Below, in pieces: positions 9,073 through 17,620 of a DNA stretch of 23,526 bases (position 1 is its first letter; each line of letters starts with the position of its first letter). This stretch comes from a virus, in IMG/VR virus record IMGVR_UViG_3300033388_001993, positions 1 through 23,526 of that record. One strand, 5' to 3'. Both the position numbers and the translations under genes were made by a program. The notes under the pieces were generated by a model. The model had not been told where the DNA came from. It did no database searches and saw nothing but the letters and a program-made list of their open reading frames with translations.

Positions 9073-9100
9073 TAAAAAGACCCCAAATTAATGGGGTCTT
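9073..9100 (-). terminator. Intrinsic terminator after the 105-aa head gene
   Basis: On the minus strand an 8-bp perfect inverted repeat, AAGACCCC with GGGGTCTT around an 8-base loop, runs into a short T-run (TTTTT then AAC). It lies 16 bases beyond the stop of the 105-aa gene and 21 bases before the ATG of the 256-aa gene. It would trim transcripts that carry the capsid protein and 105-aa genes, leaving only read-through for the downstream connectors and tail genes. Confidence 0.85.
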
Positions 9101-9116
9101 ATATTAATTGTAGTTG

Positions 9117-9434
9117 TTATGCGTAACTAGTGATCAAAGCTACTTCGTCAGCGACTAAATATGCGTCGGTTTCTGAAGTTATACTTTTCACATCTGGAAT
9201 AGCATAAGGTTCTGCTACACCTTCTTCAATTGCATCTGTAAATTGAACTCGAGCAGCAGCAGCTAACGCTCCAGTTGTACCAAACACACCGGATTGTACA
9301 TCTATCGTTACTACTCCACCACTCTCCTCTGCTACAGTAAACTGCGTAGCGCTAGCGCCAGCAACGGTAAGAGGTATAGTTATGTCATAAATTTGACTAA
9401 GAGGTGCTGTTGATGTTATTTTCATTAAAGCCAT
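9117..9434 (-). CDS. Small head protein, candidate capsid decoration/auxiliary protein (105 aa)
   Basis: The short, acidic, Ala/Val/Thr-rich protein begins MALMKITSTAPLSQIYDI and continues with alternating hydrophobic strands (ITIPLTVAGASATQFTV, VVTIDVQSGVF). It lacks Cys, a signal peptide and membrane segments. Position right after the major capsid gene, 26 bases away and before a strong terminator, fits a protein made in large amounts with the capsid, such as a decoration or minor head protein. This is inference from location and composition; I do not recognise a named family. Confidence 0.65.
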   Translation of the reverse strand: MALMKITSTAPLSQIYDITIPLTVAGASATQFTVAEESGGVVTIDVQSGVFGTTGALAAAARVQFTDAIEEGVAEPYAIPDVKSITSETDAYLVADEVALITSYA

Positions 9435-9460
9435 AGTTTCTTATTTTAAAAGATTAATAA

Positions 9461-10927
9461 TTACGCTGTGAATTCTACGAAGTTATTCGCAGCTTGAACA
9501 CACAGACATCTTTCAGATAAGAAGTGTACTTCCATAGCATCTAAATCAGAAGTGTAAGCACCACCAACAGATCCAGTAATCCAGGATTTATATCTTCTAT
9601 CATCAGTTTGCGAAGCTCTATACCTCACATGTAAGAAAGGTCGTCTAATGTTTTGACCAAGTAATTGATCATAAACAGTAGATGTTCCAGCTGGAACCAT
9701 TACTCCTCTTATATTGTCAACCATTCCACGAGTTGAAGCATCATTTAGATATTTCCAATCAGTTTTGTAGAAGTCATAAGAACCTCTTCTAAACCCAGAA
9801 AATCCAAAGTTTAATGCCATCTCGCCAGAGTTGTCAAATAAACCATAAGAAGCAGCAGTAGTAGCGGCATAACCTCCACCAGCTTGAGCTGCAATCATAT
9901 CATCAAAGTCAAGAGCAGTTGCTCTGTCTAAGAATAACATGTTCTCTTCAATAGCACCCTGTGCATCTAATTGAGAAAGTATAGCATCAAAATCAGCTAA
10001 CGCGCCAGCTCCAGGAGCAGCAGCACCAGCAAATCCTTGCCATACATTACCTCTTGTTTCAATTGCTTGAAATAAACCTTGCGTACCACCAATATTGACA
10101 GTATTAGCATCAACTGATATACCACCAGTAGCTGCAACAGAAAGTTCACCTTCAACCATTGCCATTTCAAGATAATCCTCGTAACGCAACCTTGTTTCAG
10201 ATTCAGCTTTTAGATACCATAAGTATCCTGATGTTCCATCTTCAGTAGCAACTTCAACCCAACCAATTTGAGCAGTGTCAGATCCTGAGATCTCATACTT
10301 ATCTTTTATAATTATTGGTTTGTTATGAAATTGTGTGAAAGCTGGATCAACAGCTCCATCTAATCCTTGTGTTCCTTTAGCAAATTCAGATCCATAAACA
10401 AAGATGTTTAAGTCAGCACCTACAAAAGCAGCGGGCCAAACAGCTAATCCATATGGAAAAGCGTCAATCGTGGTTGCTGTTACAGAACCTGGTACTGTCA
10501 CTCCGTTAACTGGAGGTTCTACCAAGGCTTTAACAGTTGTATTAGATATGGGTTCATTAACTACAATAGTTTGACCTGCTCTAATAACATGAGCTGGTGT
10601 TGTTGGACCAGGTATGTGAGCTGGATCAATTGTTATTGTAGGATTATTATTAGCAGCTATAGTGTTTCCAGTATAACTAACATGTAATCTATTTTGTTCT
10701 GACCAAATTACTTGATCTGATGTCATAGGCATTTCAGCCCCGACCATCCTTAAGAAGCCAGATATGGTTCTATTACCAAATCTCTCGACTTCTTGTTCGT
10801 ATAACTCAGGAAGGTATTGTTGTGCAAAATCATTTCCACTTGAATCGGTGAAGTTTAAATAATTGTCTGACAATATTACCTGGTCCTGGTGCGGCTGTAA
10901 GTCCGCATTTTGTACTGTAAACGGCAT
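9461..10927 (-). CDS. Major capsid protein (HK97-fold type)
   Basis: At 488 residues this matches the capsid protein length of crAss-like phages. It follows the acidic scaffold gene by 18 bases. Visible features: a helical N-terminal section (YLPELYEQEVERFGNRTISGFLRMVGAEMP split over residues 38-68), a long Gly/Ala-rich middle with a helix (RYEDYLEMAMVEGEL) as in HK97-type cores, and a conserved ending VHFLSERCLCVQAANNF. Codon use is slightly richer in G+C than the surrounding genes, as often for highly expressed capsid genes. The upstream region is A/T-rich with no Shine-Dalgarno motif. The encoded protein is inferred to form the icosahedral shell. Confidence 0.88.
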   Translation of the reverse strand: MPFTVQNADLQPHQDQVILSDNYLNFTDSSGNDFAQQYLPELYEQEVERFGNRTISGFLRMVGAEMPMTSDQVIWSEQNRLHVSYTGNTIAANNNPTITIDPAHIPGPTTPAHVIRAGQTIVVNEPISNTTVKALVEPPVNGVTVPGSVTATTIDAFPYGLAVWPAAFVGADLNIFVYGSEFAKGTQGLDGAVDPAFTQFHNKPIIIKDKYEISGSDTAQIGWVEVATEDGTSGYLWYLKAESETRLRYEDYLEMAMVEGELSVAATGGISVDANTVNIGGTQGLFQAIETRGNVWQGFAGAAAPGAGALADFDAILSQLDAQGAIEENMLFLDRATALDFDDMIAAQAGGGYAATTAASYGLFDNSGEMALNFGFSGFRRGSYDFYKTDWKYLNDASTRGMVDNIRGVMVPAGTSTVYDQLLGQNIRRPFLHVRYRASQTDDRRYKSWITGSVGGAYTSDLDAMEVHFLSERCLCVQAANNFVEFTA

Positions 10928-10945
10928 AATTTTTAGTTTATAAGT

Positions 10946-12136
10946 TTATAATTTTATTTTTTTTTCTTTTAATTTAGAACTATCTAATCCAGTAACTGCT
11001 TTTACTCTTAACCCATTAATATAAACGTTTCCATCAGCACTTTGCCTAGGTGTGTCATTTATATTTTTAGATTTAGCCATAACATCTTTTACAGCGTCGG
11101 CTTTACCTTGCTCATAGAAATGTTGTGCTATAGTATCTGCATTTTTAGCTGCATAGATAGCTTTGTGATAACCCTTGTGATCTTTAATAGTACCGTCTTC
11201 ATTTAAGAACCTCTTTATGAAATTAGCAATATCGGATTGTGTCTCCGCTAGTTCTTTAGGATTATTTATACCATACCTAAACTTCTTCTCACCCAAGTTA
11301 AACTCAAAACCTTTGAAATCTTGACTAAAGTAGTTTTTAGTAATGTTTTTAAATTCTTCGTGTTTCTTTAAAGAAACCTCTTGATCTTTATTATACTTAT
11401 TAAAAAATTCAATTGCTTTTCTATCTTCTTCTGTATTTGATGGTTTCAACTTGATCTCATCATAATACTTATTTTTAGTTTCTTCTAGGAAACTTTTAGC
11501 TTTAGCAACTTCTTCTTTATAAGCTAATTTCTTTTTCTTAATCTCTTTATCTTCATCATAATCTTCATCAACTTTAAATTGATCTTCTATAATGAATTCA
11601 ACCTCTTCTCTATTTAAATGAGGTTTAGTGACTTTGTAATACTCTTTAAGTAATATGTCGGAATCGACAGAATCGTAATCAAAATTAAGTCTAACATAGT
11701 CATTTATGTCTCCACCGGTATCACTCATAAAATTAACCAACTTTTCTAAGTTTTCAGGTAAATCAATTTTAGGTGTTGGTGGTTGTATAGTAACTGGTTC
11801 TTCAATCTTAGTTTCTCCAATTACAATTTCTTCATCTGTAATATCTTCTATTACTCCTCCGGTAGATTCTCCGGTAGGTAACCTTTCGGTGTCTCTTGTT
11901 CCCACTTCTTCGCCATTGCTGGGAAGTTCGCGTACATCCACGCTCTCTGTGCTTGGCTCTTGAATGGCATCTTCTTCAGTTTTAGTTTCTTCTTCTTCTT
12001 TTTTGGTTGATAGATCTACTTTAATTACTTCATCTTTACTAGTAAACTTTTTAGGTTTTTTAACTTTTAGTTTTTCTATCTTTGTGTCAACTATTGGTTC
12101 TTCTCTGACTACTAATTCTTCTTGTTCTTCTTTCAT
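10946..12136 (-). CDS. Capsid assembly scaffold-like protein (396 aa)
   Basis: The protein is highly charged and rich in Glu and Lys. Residues 1-120 are low-complexity and probably disordered (EEEETKTEEDAIQEPSTES). Residues 165-270 are long charged helices (EVEFIIEDQFKVDEDYDEDKEIKKKK). The C-terminal part has HKAIYAAKNADTIAQHFYEQ, GKADAVKDVMAKSKNIND, then GNVYINGLRVK and a basic tail. Location between portal and capsid, acidic coiled composition and a basic C-terminus fit a scaffold that binds the inner face of the capsid protein and is removed later. No protease gene is visible here, so how it leaves the head is unknown. A short segment around 11880-11960 is richer in G+C than its surroundings. 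Confidence 0.8.
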   Translation of the reverse strand: MKEEQEELVVREEPIVDTKIEKLKVKKPKKFTSKDEVIKVDLSTKKEEEETKTEEDAIQEPSTESVDVRELPSNGEEVGTRDTERLPTGESTGGVIEDITDEEIVIGETKIEEPVTIQPPTPKIDLPENLEKLVNFMSDTGGDINDYVRLNFDYDSVDSDILLKEYYKVTKPHLNREEVEFIIEDQFKVDEDYDEDKEIKKKKLAYKEEVAKAKSFLEETKNKYYDEIKLKPSNTEEDRKAIEFFNKYNKDQEVSLKKHEEFKNITKNYFSQDFKGFEFNLGEKKFRYGINNPKELAETQSDIANFIKRFLNEDGTIKDHKGYHKAIYAAKNADTIAQHFYEQGKADAVKDVMAKSKNINDTPRQSADGNVYINGLRVKAVTGLDSSKLKEKKIKL

Positions 12137-12148
12137 GATATTATATAA

Positions 12149-14569
12149 TTATATATTTTCTGGTGGAGGTTGCAAAGACGCATCTTGCTCCATTTTTTGA
12201 TCTATAGTTTCTGGGGTTATTTCAAAGTTTTTTGGTAATAAATTATTTTTTCTTTGGTCAATTAATTCACTTTGTTGACTAGCTTGTATTTTAGTTCTAT
12301 TATCTTTTCTATTTTCCTTTTCCCCATCAACTTGTAATCTAGTTTGAGAATCTAATTGTGCTAATTGCATATCGTAACTAAACTTCTGTTCAGCTAATTG
12401 CATTTTTATTTGACCTTCTTGTTGCAATAGTTGTATATCAAATTGCGATTTTCCTTGTTCAATTTGCAGTGTTGTTTGTGCTATAGCTTGTTGTTTTTGC
12501 GCTTCAGCCATTGCTGTTGCTTGAGCTGCCTCAGCTTGAGCTTGAGCTTGAGCTTGCATTTGTTGTTGAGCTATTTGTTGATCTATTTTTTGTTTTTCTT
12601 GTCGTTTTATCTTAAGTAGTTTATTTGCTAATTTAAGATTTTTTACATTCCTGACATCTATAGCATCTTCTAAGTATATTTGGTTCTGTTGAAGAGCCAT
12701 TTGAATATTTTGCTCTAATAGTGCTTTTTCTTCATCATCTGGTTCAAGTTCTAAGTATATTCCAAAATCATATAAATGTAAATTATACATTTCTTCTAAT
12801 GTACCTACATTATAAGCTGTTATACTATTAATTAAAGCTTCCCTTGTTAGATCAAACTCTAAACAATCTGATATCCTTAGCGTAATATTTTCACATGCTC
12901 TTAAAGTGAGATACAAACTAGCATCTAAAATATGTCTAGTAGCAGTGTTTGAGTTAGCAGCTGCTAATTTTTGTAATCCTACTAATGATTTCTCATTTGG
13001 CATACTACCATCTCTAGCTTCATTTAATCCGGTTACATCCCTTATCATTTGTAAATAGTACTGATATGTACCTATTAATGATTGAATTTTAGCTTGACCG
13101 TTAGAACTAGATAATTCTTGTATAGGTACTTTTCCGTGATTTAAATCACCGTCTTGTGTCATGGACCTACCAACTACACTACCAGTTTGAAAGTACATGT
13201 TAAGCGCTTCAGCAGGATTATAATTTGTACCATTACCTAAGTCTATCTCTGCTAAACCATCCACATCTAAAAATACACCATCTGGAACTATTTTAGATAA
13301 TACTTGTTGAAGTTTTATATGTGTTATCTGAATCATGTCAGCAAATCCCATACACTTGCTAACTATAGATTCAATTCTCCCTTTATACATTCTAGGAGCA
13401 GTTATATTATAGTTCATATTAACCTTAGTCAAGTTTGACTTAGGTCTTGTCATATTTTCAGCTAATCTCCAATCTAATAATTGATCATATCCTAAAACTT
13501 TAGCGCCAGAATATAGTACTTCTATTGATCTTGATACCTTATCGAACTTATCACTTTCTGGAGGATTAAAACCACTTGGTTTTTCTAAAGCTTTTTCTAA
13601 TCCTTGGTCAGTGTATTTTATTTTAAATACTTGATCACTATACGTTTTGTATTCAAAAAATAATACATATATAGTGTTACCTTCATTTCTACCACCCCAA
13701 CCTCTTGTATAATTATTATTACCGTTGTATTTTTCTATTTTTAATAATTCATCATCAGAAATGTGAGGCCAATATTTTTTTATCTCTCCTAATGTTAATG
13801 CTTTTATTTCTCCTACATACCATATATCTTCGAAATTTGGATCTTCTGTATATGAATATACCAAATTAGCTGGATCTACATATTCTACAACTACGCCTTC
13901 TGATTTGTTGTAACCAGTTTTATTAGCACCGATACCTATAGTAGTTAAATCCTGGTTAAATCTATGTTGTATTAAATTATATTTATTTCTTTGTAACGTA
14001 TTGTTTATAGCTTCTTCTTCTGCAATCTCTATAGCTTGTTTATAGTCTAATTGCATATGGACCTCTAATTCCTCTTCACTTTGAGGAGAGGTTTCCGCAT
14101 TTTCTATTTGAGATATATCGTATCCTAAATTATTTTTAACTGATTTATGATAATCTTTTAATGCTATATTTCTAAGTATACTATCAGCATAGTCTGTTCT
14201 ATTCTTCCTAGAGACTGGATCTTGTGAGAATGCTTTTATATCATAATTTCTAGCAGCCATACCATTTACTACAATATCTACGAACTTAGATAAAACAGGT
14301 ATTGGTTTCCAATCTAGATTCAAATATGATAAATCACCATTAATGGATAATTCATCTTTATATTTTTGAACTGGTTGTTCTCCTCTAGCGTATAATCTTC
14401 TAAAATGAAAATTATTATAATTTACAGAAAACCTACTACCAGAATTATAACCATGAAACCACTCTCCTTCTACAGCTCTCGCTACTTGTAGTCCATAGTC
14501 ATAACTTTGTTTTACTTCATCAGGTACAACCTGATCAGGAAAAGAACTATTAGTACCAGTATTAATCAT
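12149..14569 (-). CDS. Portal protein (806 aa) with glutamine-rich C-terminal coiled coil
   Basis: The dodecameric portal is the DNA entry channel of the head. The ATG directly abuts the terminase stop (TAAATG). Visible segments include PVLSKFVDIVVNGMAARNYD (91-110), the wing region with YVDPANLVYSYTEDPNF (230-246), IDWKP-like contacts, a stem/crown section MYKGRIESIVSKCMGFADMI (394-413), and the conserved RDVTGLNEARDGSMPNEKSL followed by QKLAAANSNTATRHI (510-547). Residues about 640-770 form a long Gln/Ala-rich coiled coil with QAQAQAQAEAAQA, ending Pro-rich. About 800 residues is typical of crAss-like portals. The coiled-coil tail may project into the head; this is inferred. Confidence 0.9.
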   Translation of the reverse strand: MINTGTNSSFPDQVVPDEVKQSYDYGLQVARAVEGEWFHGYNSGSRFSVNYNNFHFRRLYARGEQPVQKYKDELSINGDLSYLNLDWKPIPVLSKFVDIVVNGMAARNYDIKAFSQDPVSRKNRTDYADSILRNIALKDYHKSVKNNLGYDISQIENAETSPQSEEELEVHMQLDYKQAIEIAEEEAINNTLQRNKYNLIQHRFNQDLTTIGIGANKTGYNKSEGVVVEYVDPANLVYSYTEDPNFEDIWYVGEIKALTLGEIKKYWPHISDDELLKIEKYNGNNNYTRGWGGRNEGNTIYVLFFEYKTYSDQVFKIKYTDQGLEKALEKPSGFNPPESDKFDKVSRSIEVLYSGAKVLGYDQLLDWRLAENMTRPKSNLTKVNMNYNITAPRMYKGRIESIVSKCMGFADMIQITHIKLQQVLSKIVPDGVFLDVDGLAEIDLGNGTNYNPAEALNMYFQTGSVVGRSMTQDGDLNHGKVPIQELSSSNGQAKIQSLIGTYQYYLQMIRDVTGLNEARDGSMPNEKSLVGLQKLAAANSNTATRHILDASLYLTLRACENITLRISDCLEFDLTREALINSITAYNVGTLEEMYNLHLYDFGIYLELEPDDEEKALLEQNIQMALQQNQIYLEDAIDVRNVKNLKLANKLLKIKRQEKQKIDQQIAQQQMQAQAQAQAEAAQATAMAEAQKQQAIAQTTLQIEQGKSQFDIQLLQQEGQIKMQLAEQKFSYDMQLAQLDSQTRLQVDGEKENRKDNRTKIQASQQSELIDQRKNNLLPKNFEITPETIDQKMEQDASLQPPPENI
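12534..12556. repeat. Hexanucleotide microsatellite in the portal gene
   Basis: GCTTGA is repeated almost four times on the plus strand; on the coding strand this gives TCAAGC units encoding alternating Ala-Gln in the portal's C-terminal coiled coil. Copy changes would keep the reading frame and alter helix length by two residues each. Confidence 0.85.
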
Positions 14570-16795
14570 TTATTTTATTATTTTTGAAACAAAACCTTTG
14601 TTATCATATCTTTTTATTCCTAGATCAACATACTTAATTGAACGCTCGGCTATAGGTTTATACTTATTCTTGTTACAAGCCATTATAGCTAATCCAGAAC
14701 TTATCGAAGCATCATGACTTGTTCTTTTATTAATATTAAATCTACACCAATCTTCTAAAGTCCTTTGAAAATACATATCTCCATATGCTTCTCCTAAAAA
14801 ACCAACATGGTTTTCTATATAAGACTCTATAGCAGAGGCGTGAGCTTGTTTAATGTCTTCACTTGAGTTCGGTATTCCACCAATTTCTCTTTCTGTAACT
14901 GATAATTTATTCCAAACCTTATCAGGACGATTCATAGAATATCCCCTATAACCTCTTCGCTTTAAATAGTAAAGTAACCTAGGTTTATTATTCTCACATA
15001 ATAAAGGCATTCCATAAAAAACTAAAGCCATTAATACATCTTCAAAAAATGTTTCAGCAGTTTGAGGTCTAGCTATATATTCCAAAAAGAAATGATTTGG
15101 AGGAGCATCTTCCATACTAAATTTTGTCAACCCATGTAATGATCCATTAGAACCTCTACCATCCACGGTACCTGATATATCATAACTATCACAACCAAAA
15201 CCTCCAATGTGTTCGTTACTAGGATATTTGATACCATTCTTAATAATTACTCGGTTTTGTAGATTTTTAGGTGGAATCCAAGAAATAAAAAATCTGCCAT
15301 TTTTAGATGGCATAAATATTACACTTGTATCTTTTACACCGTTAACCCATTGAAAATTACCTCTAGTAACATTAGCTACATTATTTATATCTTCATTATG
15401 ATCAATCTGTTCGTATATTCTAATAAGATTAAATAAACTTTCTTGTGTTTCATCTCTAAAGGCGTGTTTTTCAGTTCTTGGAAATTGTCTAAAAAATTCA
15501 TTTAAAGAATCTTGATCATCTTTTAAACCTTCAGCTTCATTATCCCAATATTCAACTACACCTATTTTTATTGGTATACCATCTATTCCTATAACAGGTT
15601 TTTTTGGTGTATCAAATACAGGCATTCCGTATAGATCTATATAACCTTCATAATTCCATTCCATTGGAATAAATAAAGAATATAAACCAGATTTAGTTTG
15701 ACTGTTCCTGTTTCTTTTAGTTACATCAGAACTACTATATATATCTTTAAAATTTTGACCACCCTTATCTAATGCATTACTAGTAGATCCCATCATGCAT
15801 TTACCTATTATTCTTCTACCTAATCTTAAACAAGTTTTTGTTACTTTCCAATTGTTCTTAATATTGTCAGGTCTCTCCCATTTGCCACTTTCATCATGTG
15901 CTAATAGTTTTAACTTTTCACCATCATAACTATTATCTCCAGTATTTTTCCAATCTATAGTTGTATCTAAACCATCTAACTCTTCTAGTTTTTCTCTATT
16001 ATCTAGTTTTCTCCTTGTTAATTTAGAAGCAGGTACTCTGTATGCCAATTCGGTTTTAGGACGATCCATACCATCTTGGATGGGTTTGAAGAAGAATGGA
16101 TAATTAACCGAGATTGGTACAACTTTATCCGTGAACATTTTCTTAGCATCCCAACCTGTTTTGGATAGTACCCCAAATCTTGAATCGCTAGACATTGTTG
16201 CTTGATTGACAAGTTCGGCTGAAGCCATGAACGAAAATCCTGATCGTCTGTTTTTAAGATAGCACATTCCATAGCATCTGGTATCTGCTTTACATGCCTC
16301 CCAAAAGTAGAAAAATAATTTGTTTGATTCCCTATAGTCAGCTGCTCCGATATCAATCTTTGCCCATTGCAAATATGTGTAGTGAGTGCCAGTAATATAA
16401 TTAGGAACACCGTTATTATAAAACCAATGTCCTTCTTCTCTTCTATTAAATTCTTCATCAATATAATCAAACCACTTTTCTTTAAATTCTAATGGATATT
16501 CCTCCCATTCAAAAGTACTTTTTATTCTACTTAATTCTTTTGGATAGATTTGTTTCTCCCAATACTGCTCTTCCTTTTTATCGCTTCTTTTAAACGGCTT
16601 GTTAACTGCCGGTAAAGCAATGCGGAGATTTTGTATTTCGATGATTTCTCCAATTTGTCCGGTTTTACTTATAACAATAAAATCATAGTCTTGATTATAA
16701 CCATACTCCCATTTCTTATATCTATTGTTCTTCTTAAAAATCTTAGGATTTACTACGTCTTTTATTATTTTAAATAACGTTTGCTCGTAATCCAT
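14570..16795 (-). CDS. terL: Terminase large subunit (ATPase and nuclease)
   Basis: Packages DNA into the prohead and cuts it. The 741-residue length and the segment GHWFYNNGVPNYITGTHYTY (122-141) are typical of crAss-like terminases. ATPase motifs: a Walker A-like LKNRRSGFSF (180-189) that lacks the usual GK[ST]; Walker B LLAHDESGKW (297-306) with D301-E302; coupling motif GSTSN (336-340). Nuclease (RNase H-like) acidic residues: D536/D539 in FGCDSYDISG, E601 in LLCENNKP, and D695 in SHDASISSGLA. The upstream 91-aa gene ends in a TAATG overlap with this ATG, and the portal start follows the stop directly. Both domains appear intact. Confidence 0.95.
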   Translation of the reverse strand: MDYEQTLFKIIKDVVNPKIFKKNNRYKKWEYGYNQDYDFIVISKTGQIGEIIEIQNLRIALPAVNKPFKRSDKKEEQYWEKQIYPKELSRIKSTFEWEEYPLEFKEKWFDYIDEEFNRREEGHWFYNNGVPNYITGTHYTYLQWAKIDIGAADYRESNKLFFYFWEACKADTRCYGMCYLKNRRSGFSFMASAELVNQATMSSDSRFGVLSKTGWDAKKMFTDKVVPISVNYPFFFKPIQDGMDRPKTELAYRVPASKLTRRKLDNREKLEELDGLDTTIDWKNTGDNSYDGEKLKLLAHDESGKWERPDNIKNNWKVTKTCLRLGRRIIGKCMMGSTSNALDKGGQNFKDIYSSSDVTKRNRNSQTKSGLYSLFIPMEWNYEGYIDLYGMPVFDTPKKPVIGIDGIPIKIGVVEYWDNEAEGLKDDQDSLNEFFRQFPRTEKHAFRDETQESLFNLIRIYEQIDHNEDINNVANVTRGNFQWVNGVKDTSVIFMPSKNGRFFISWIPPKNLQNRVIIKNGIKYPSNEHIGGFGCDSYDISGTVDGRGSNGSLHGLTKFSMEDAPPNHFFLEYIARPQTAETFFEDVLMALVFYGMPLLCENNKPRLLYYLKRRGYRGYSMNRPDKVWNKLSVTEREIGGIPNSSEDIKQAHASAIESYIENHVGFLGEAYGDMYFQRTLEDWCRFNINKRTSHDASISSGLAIMACNKNKYKPIAERSIKYVDLGIKRYDNKGFVSKIIK

Positions 16796-17070
16796 TATTT
16801 AGATCTTTTTTCAGGTGATATAGAATATGATCTCTTTGGTATTTCTTCTTTTGGTTTTCCTTCCAGCATAGCTTCTTCTTCTTCCATTCTATTTAAAATT
16901 TCAAAAGCGTCAAATATAGCTAACTTTTTTGTAGCTGCAGCATTCTTAAGTCTATCCGCTGATATGTCATCAGGCGTGTCAATTATAGGTTCTTTAGCAA
17001 CTTTGATTAATTCATCAACCGCCACTTGCCCAGCTTGGATTATATTCTTCTTCGTTTCCTTTATATTCAT
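16795..17070 (-). CDS. Small terminase subunit candidate (91 aa)
   Basis: The small mainly helical protein has AGQVAVDELIKVAKEPII (13-30), then DISADRLKNAAATKKLAIFD (35-54) and AFEILNRMEEEEAML, ending with a basic tail KPKEEIPKRSYSISPEKRSK. The position immediately before TerL with a TAATG overlap, small size and helical make-up match a small terminase subunit that recognises phage DNA and regulates TerL. No helix-turn-helix can be named with certainty, so this remains inferred from context. The 5' 56 bases overlap the end of the GroES-like gene in another frame, which limits change in both proteins. Confidence 0.55.
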   Translation of the reverse strand: MNIKETKKNIIQAGQVAVDELIKVAKEPIIDTPDDISADRLKNAAATKKLAIFDAFEILNRMEEEEAMLEGKPKEEIPKRSYSISPEKRSK

Positions 17071-17620
17071 GCTTTATAACAATATCATTTGATTTCATAC
17101 AATATAGTCTCTCATCATCTATAACCATCTCGAATTGTCTATTTGGTTTAAATGTAACAAGAGTACCATTTGATATACCTAAGTCATTTAAAGTATTGTT
17201 ATCATATTTTACTATACCAGTACAATATTCTTCAACACTATTTATAACCTTAGATCTATTTAATATAGGTTTAACAAAGCATCTATTAAAAACAGTATTC
17301 CACTTATCATTTCTAAAATAAGCATAAACTTGATCAATAGCACAAAAGTACATATTATCTTTAAAGTAAGATCTGCTATTCTTTTCAACTCCCTTTATAT
17401 CATAAAATCTTCTAAATACATTATGATGTATAATGATTATATCACCTTTACTTATTGGTGTATTTATGTTTGAAGGTGTTGATATAACTAAAGCTTCCTT
17501 GTTAACCGCTTTAAAATTTTCGATATTAGTATTGGTTATTAAAGTTTTATCACCAACTTTTATACTATTATTATATCTATTGTTTATCGGTTTTACTATA
17601 AAGTCATATAGACTATTCAT
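17015..17620 (-). CDS. GroES-like co-chaperonin with two GroES-like halves (201 aa)
   Basis: Two successive segments each resemble the GroES fold. First half, about 7-100: FIVKPINNRY, ALVISTP, ISKGDIIIIHHNVFRRFYD and DNMYFCAIDQVYAYF. Second half, about 115-186: FVKPILNRS, CTGIVKYDN, LGISNGTLVTFKPN and MVIDDERLYCMKSNDIVIKHEY. The ordering 'K-P-[IL]-x-[ND]-R ... new strand ... GD/NGxxVxF ... IDxExLYxMxxxDI' is that of GroES, in which the last strand pair ends in the 'EYLIMREDDIL' element. Phage co-chaperonins such as T4 gp31 replace host GroES so the host GroEL can fold the capsid protein; that role is inferred here. The mobile loop in the first half (~50-56) is not clearly recognisable. Starts 8 bases before the end of the preceding gene. 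Confidence 0.55.
   Translation of the reverse strand: MNSLYDFIVKPINNRYNNSIKVGDKTLITNTNIENFKAVNKEALVISTPSNINTPISKGDIIIIHHNVFRRFYDIKGVEKNSRSYFKDNMYFCAIDQVYAYFRNDKWNTVFNRCFVKPILNRSKVINSVEEYCTGIVKYDNNTLNDLGISNGTLVTFKPNRQFEMVIDDERLYCMKSNDIVIKHEYKGNEEEYNPSWASGG

Noticed and set aside
11706-12200. Plus-strand Ser/Val-rich frames opposite the scaffold gene
   Set aside because: These are the antisense of Glu/Lys/Thr-rich codons in the scaffold N-terminus; no independent start signal or protein-like pattern.
16018-16470. 150-codon minus-strand frame inside the terminase gene
   Set aside because: It runs in a different frame across the ATPase domain, which is clearly coding in the main frame; a shadow frame.
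16795-17092. 103-codon plus-strand frame opposite the TerS candidate
   Set aside because: Its Ser/Ile/Phe-rich translation is antisense to a helical Lys/Glu-rich protein, and it would be the only plus-strand gene.
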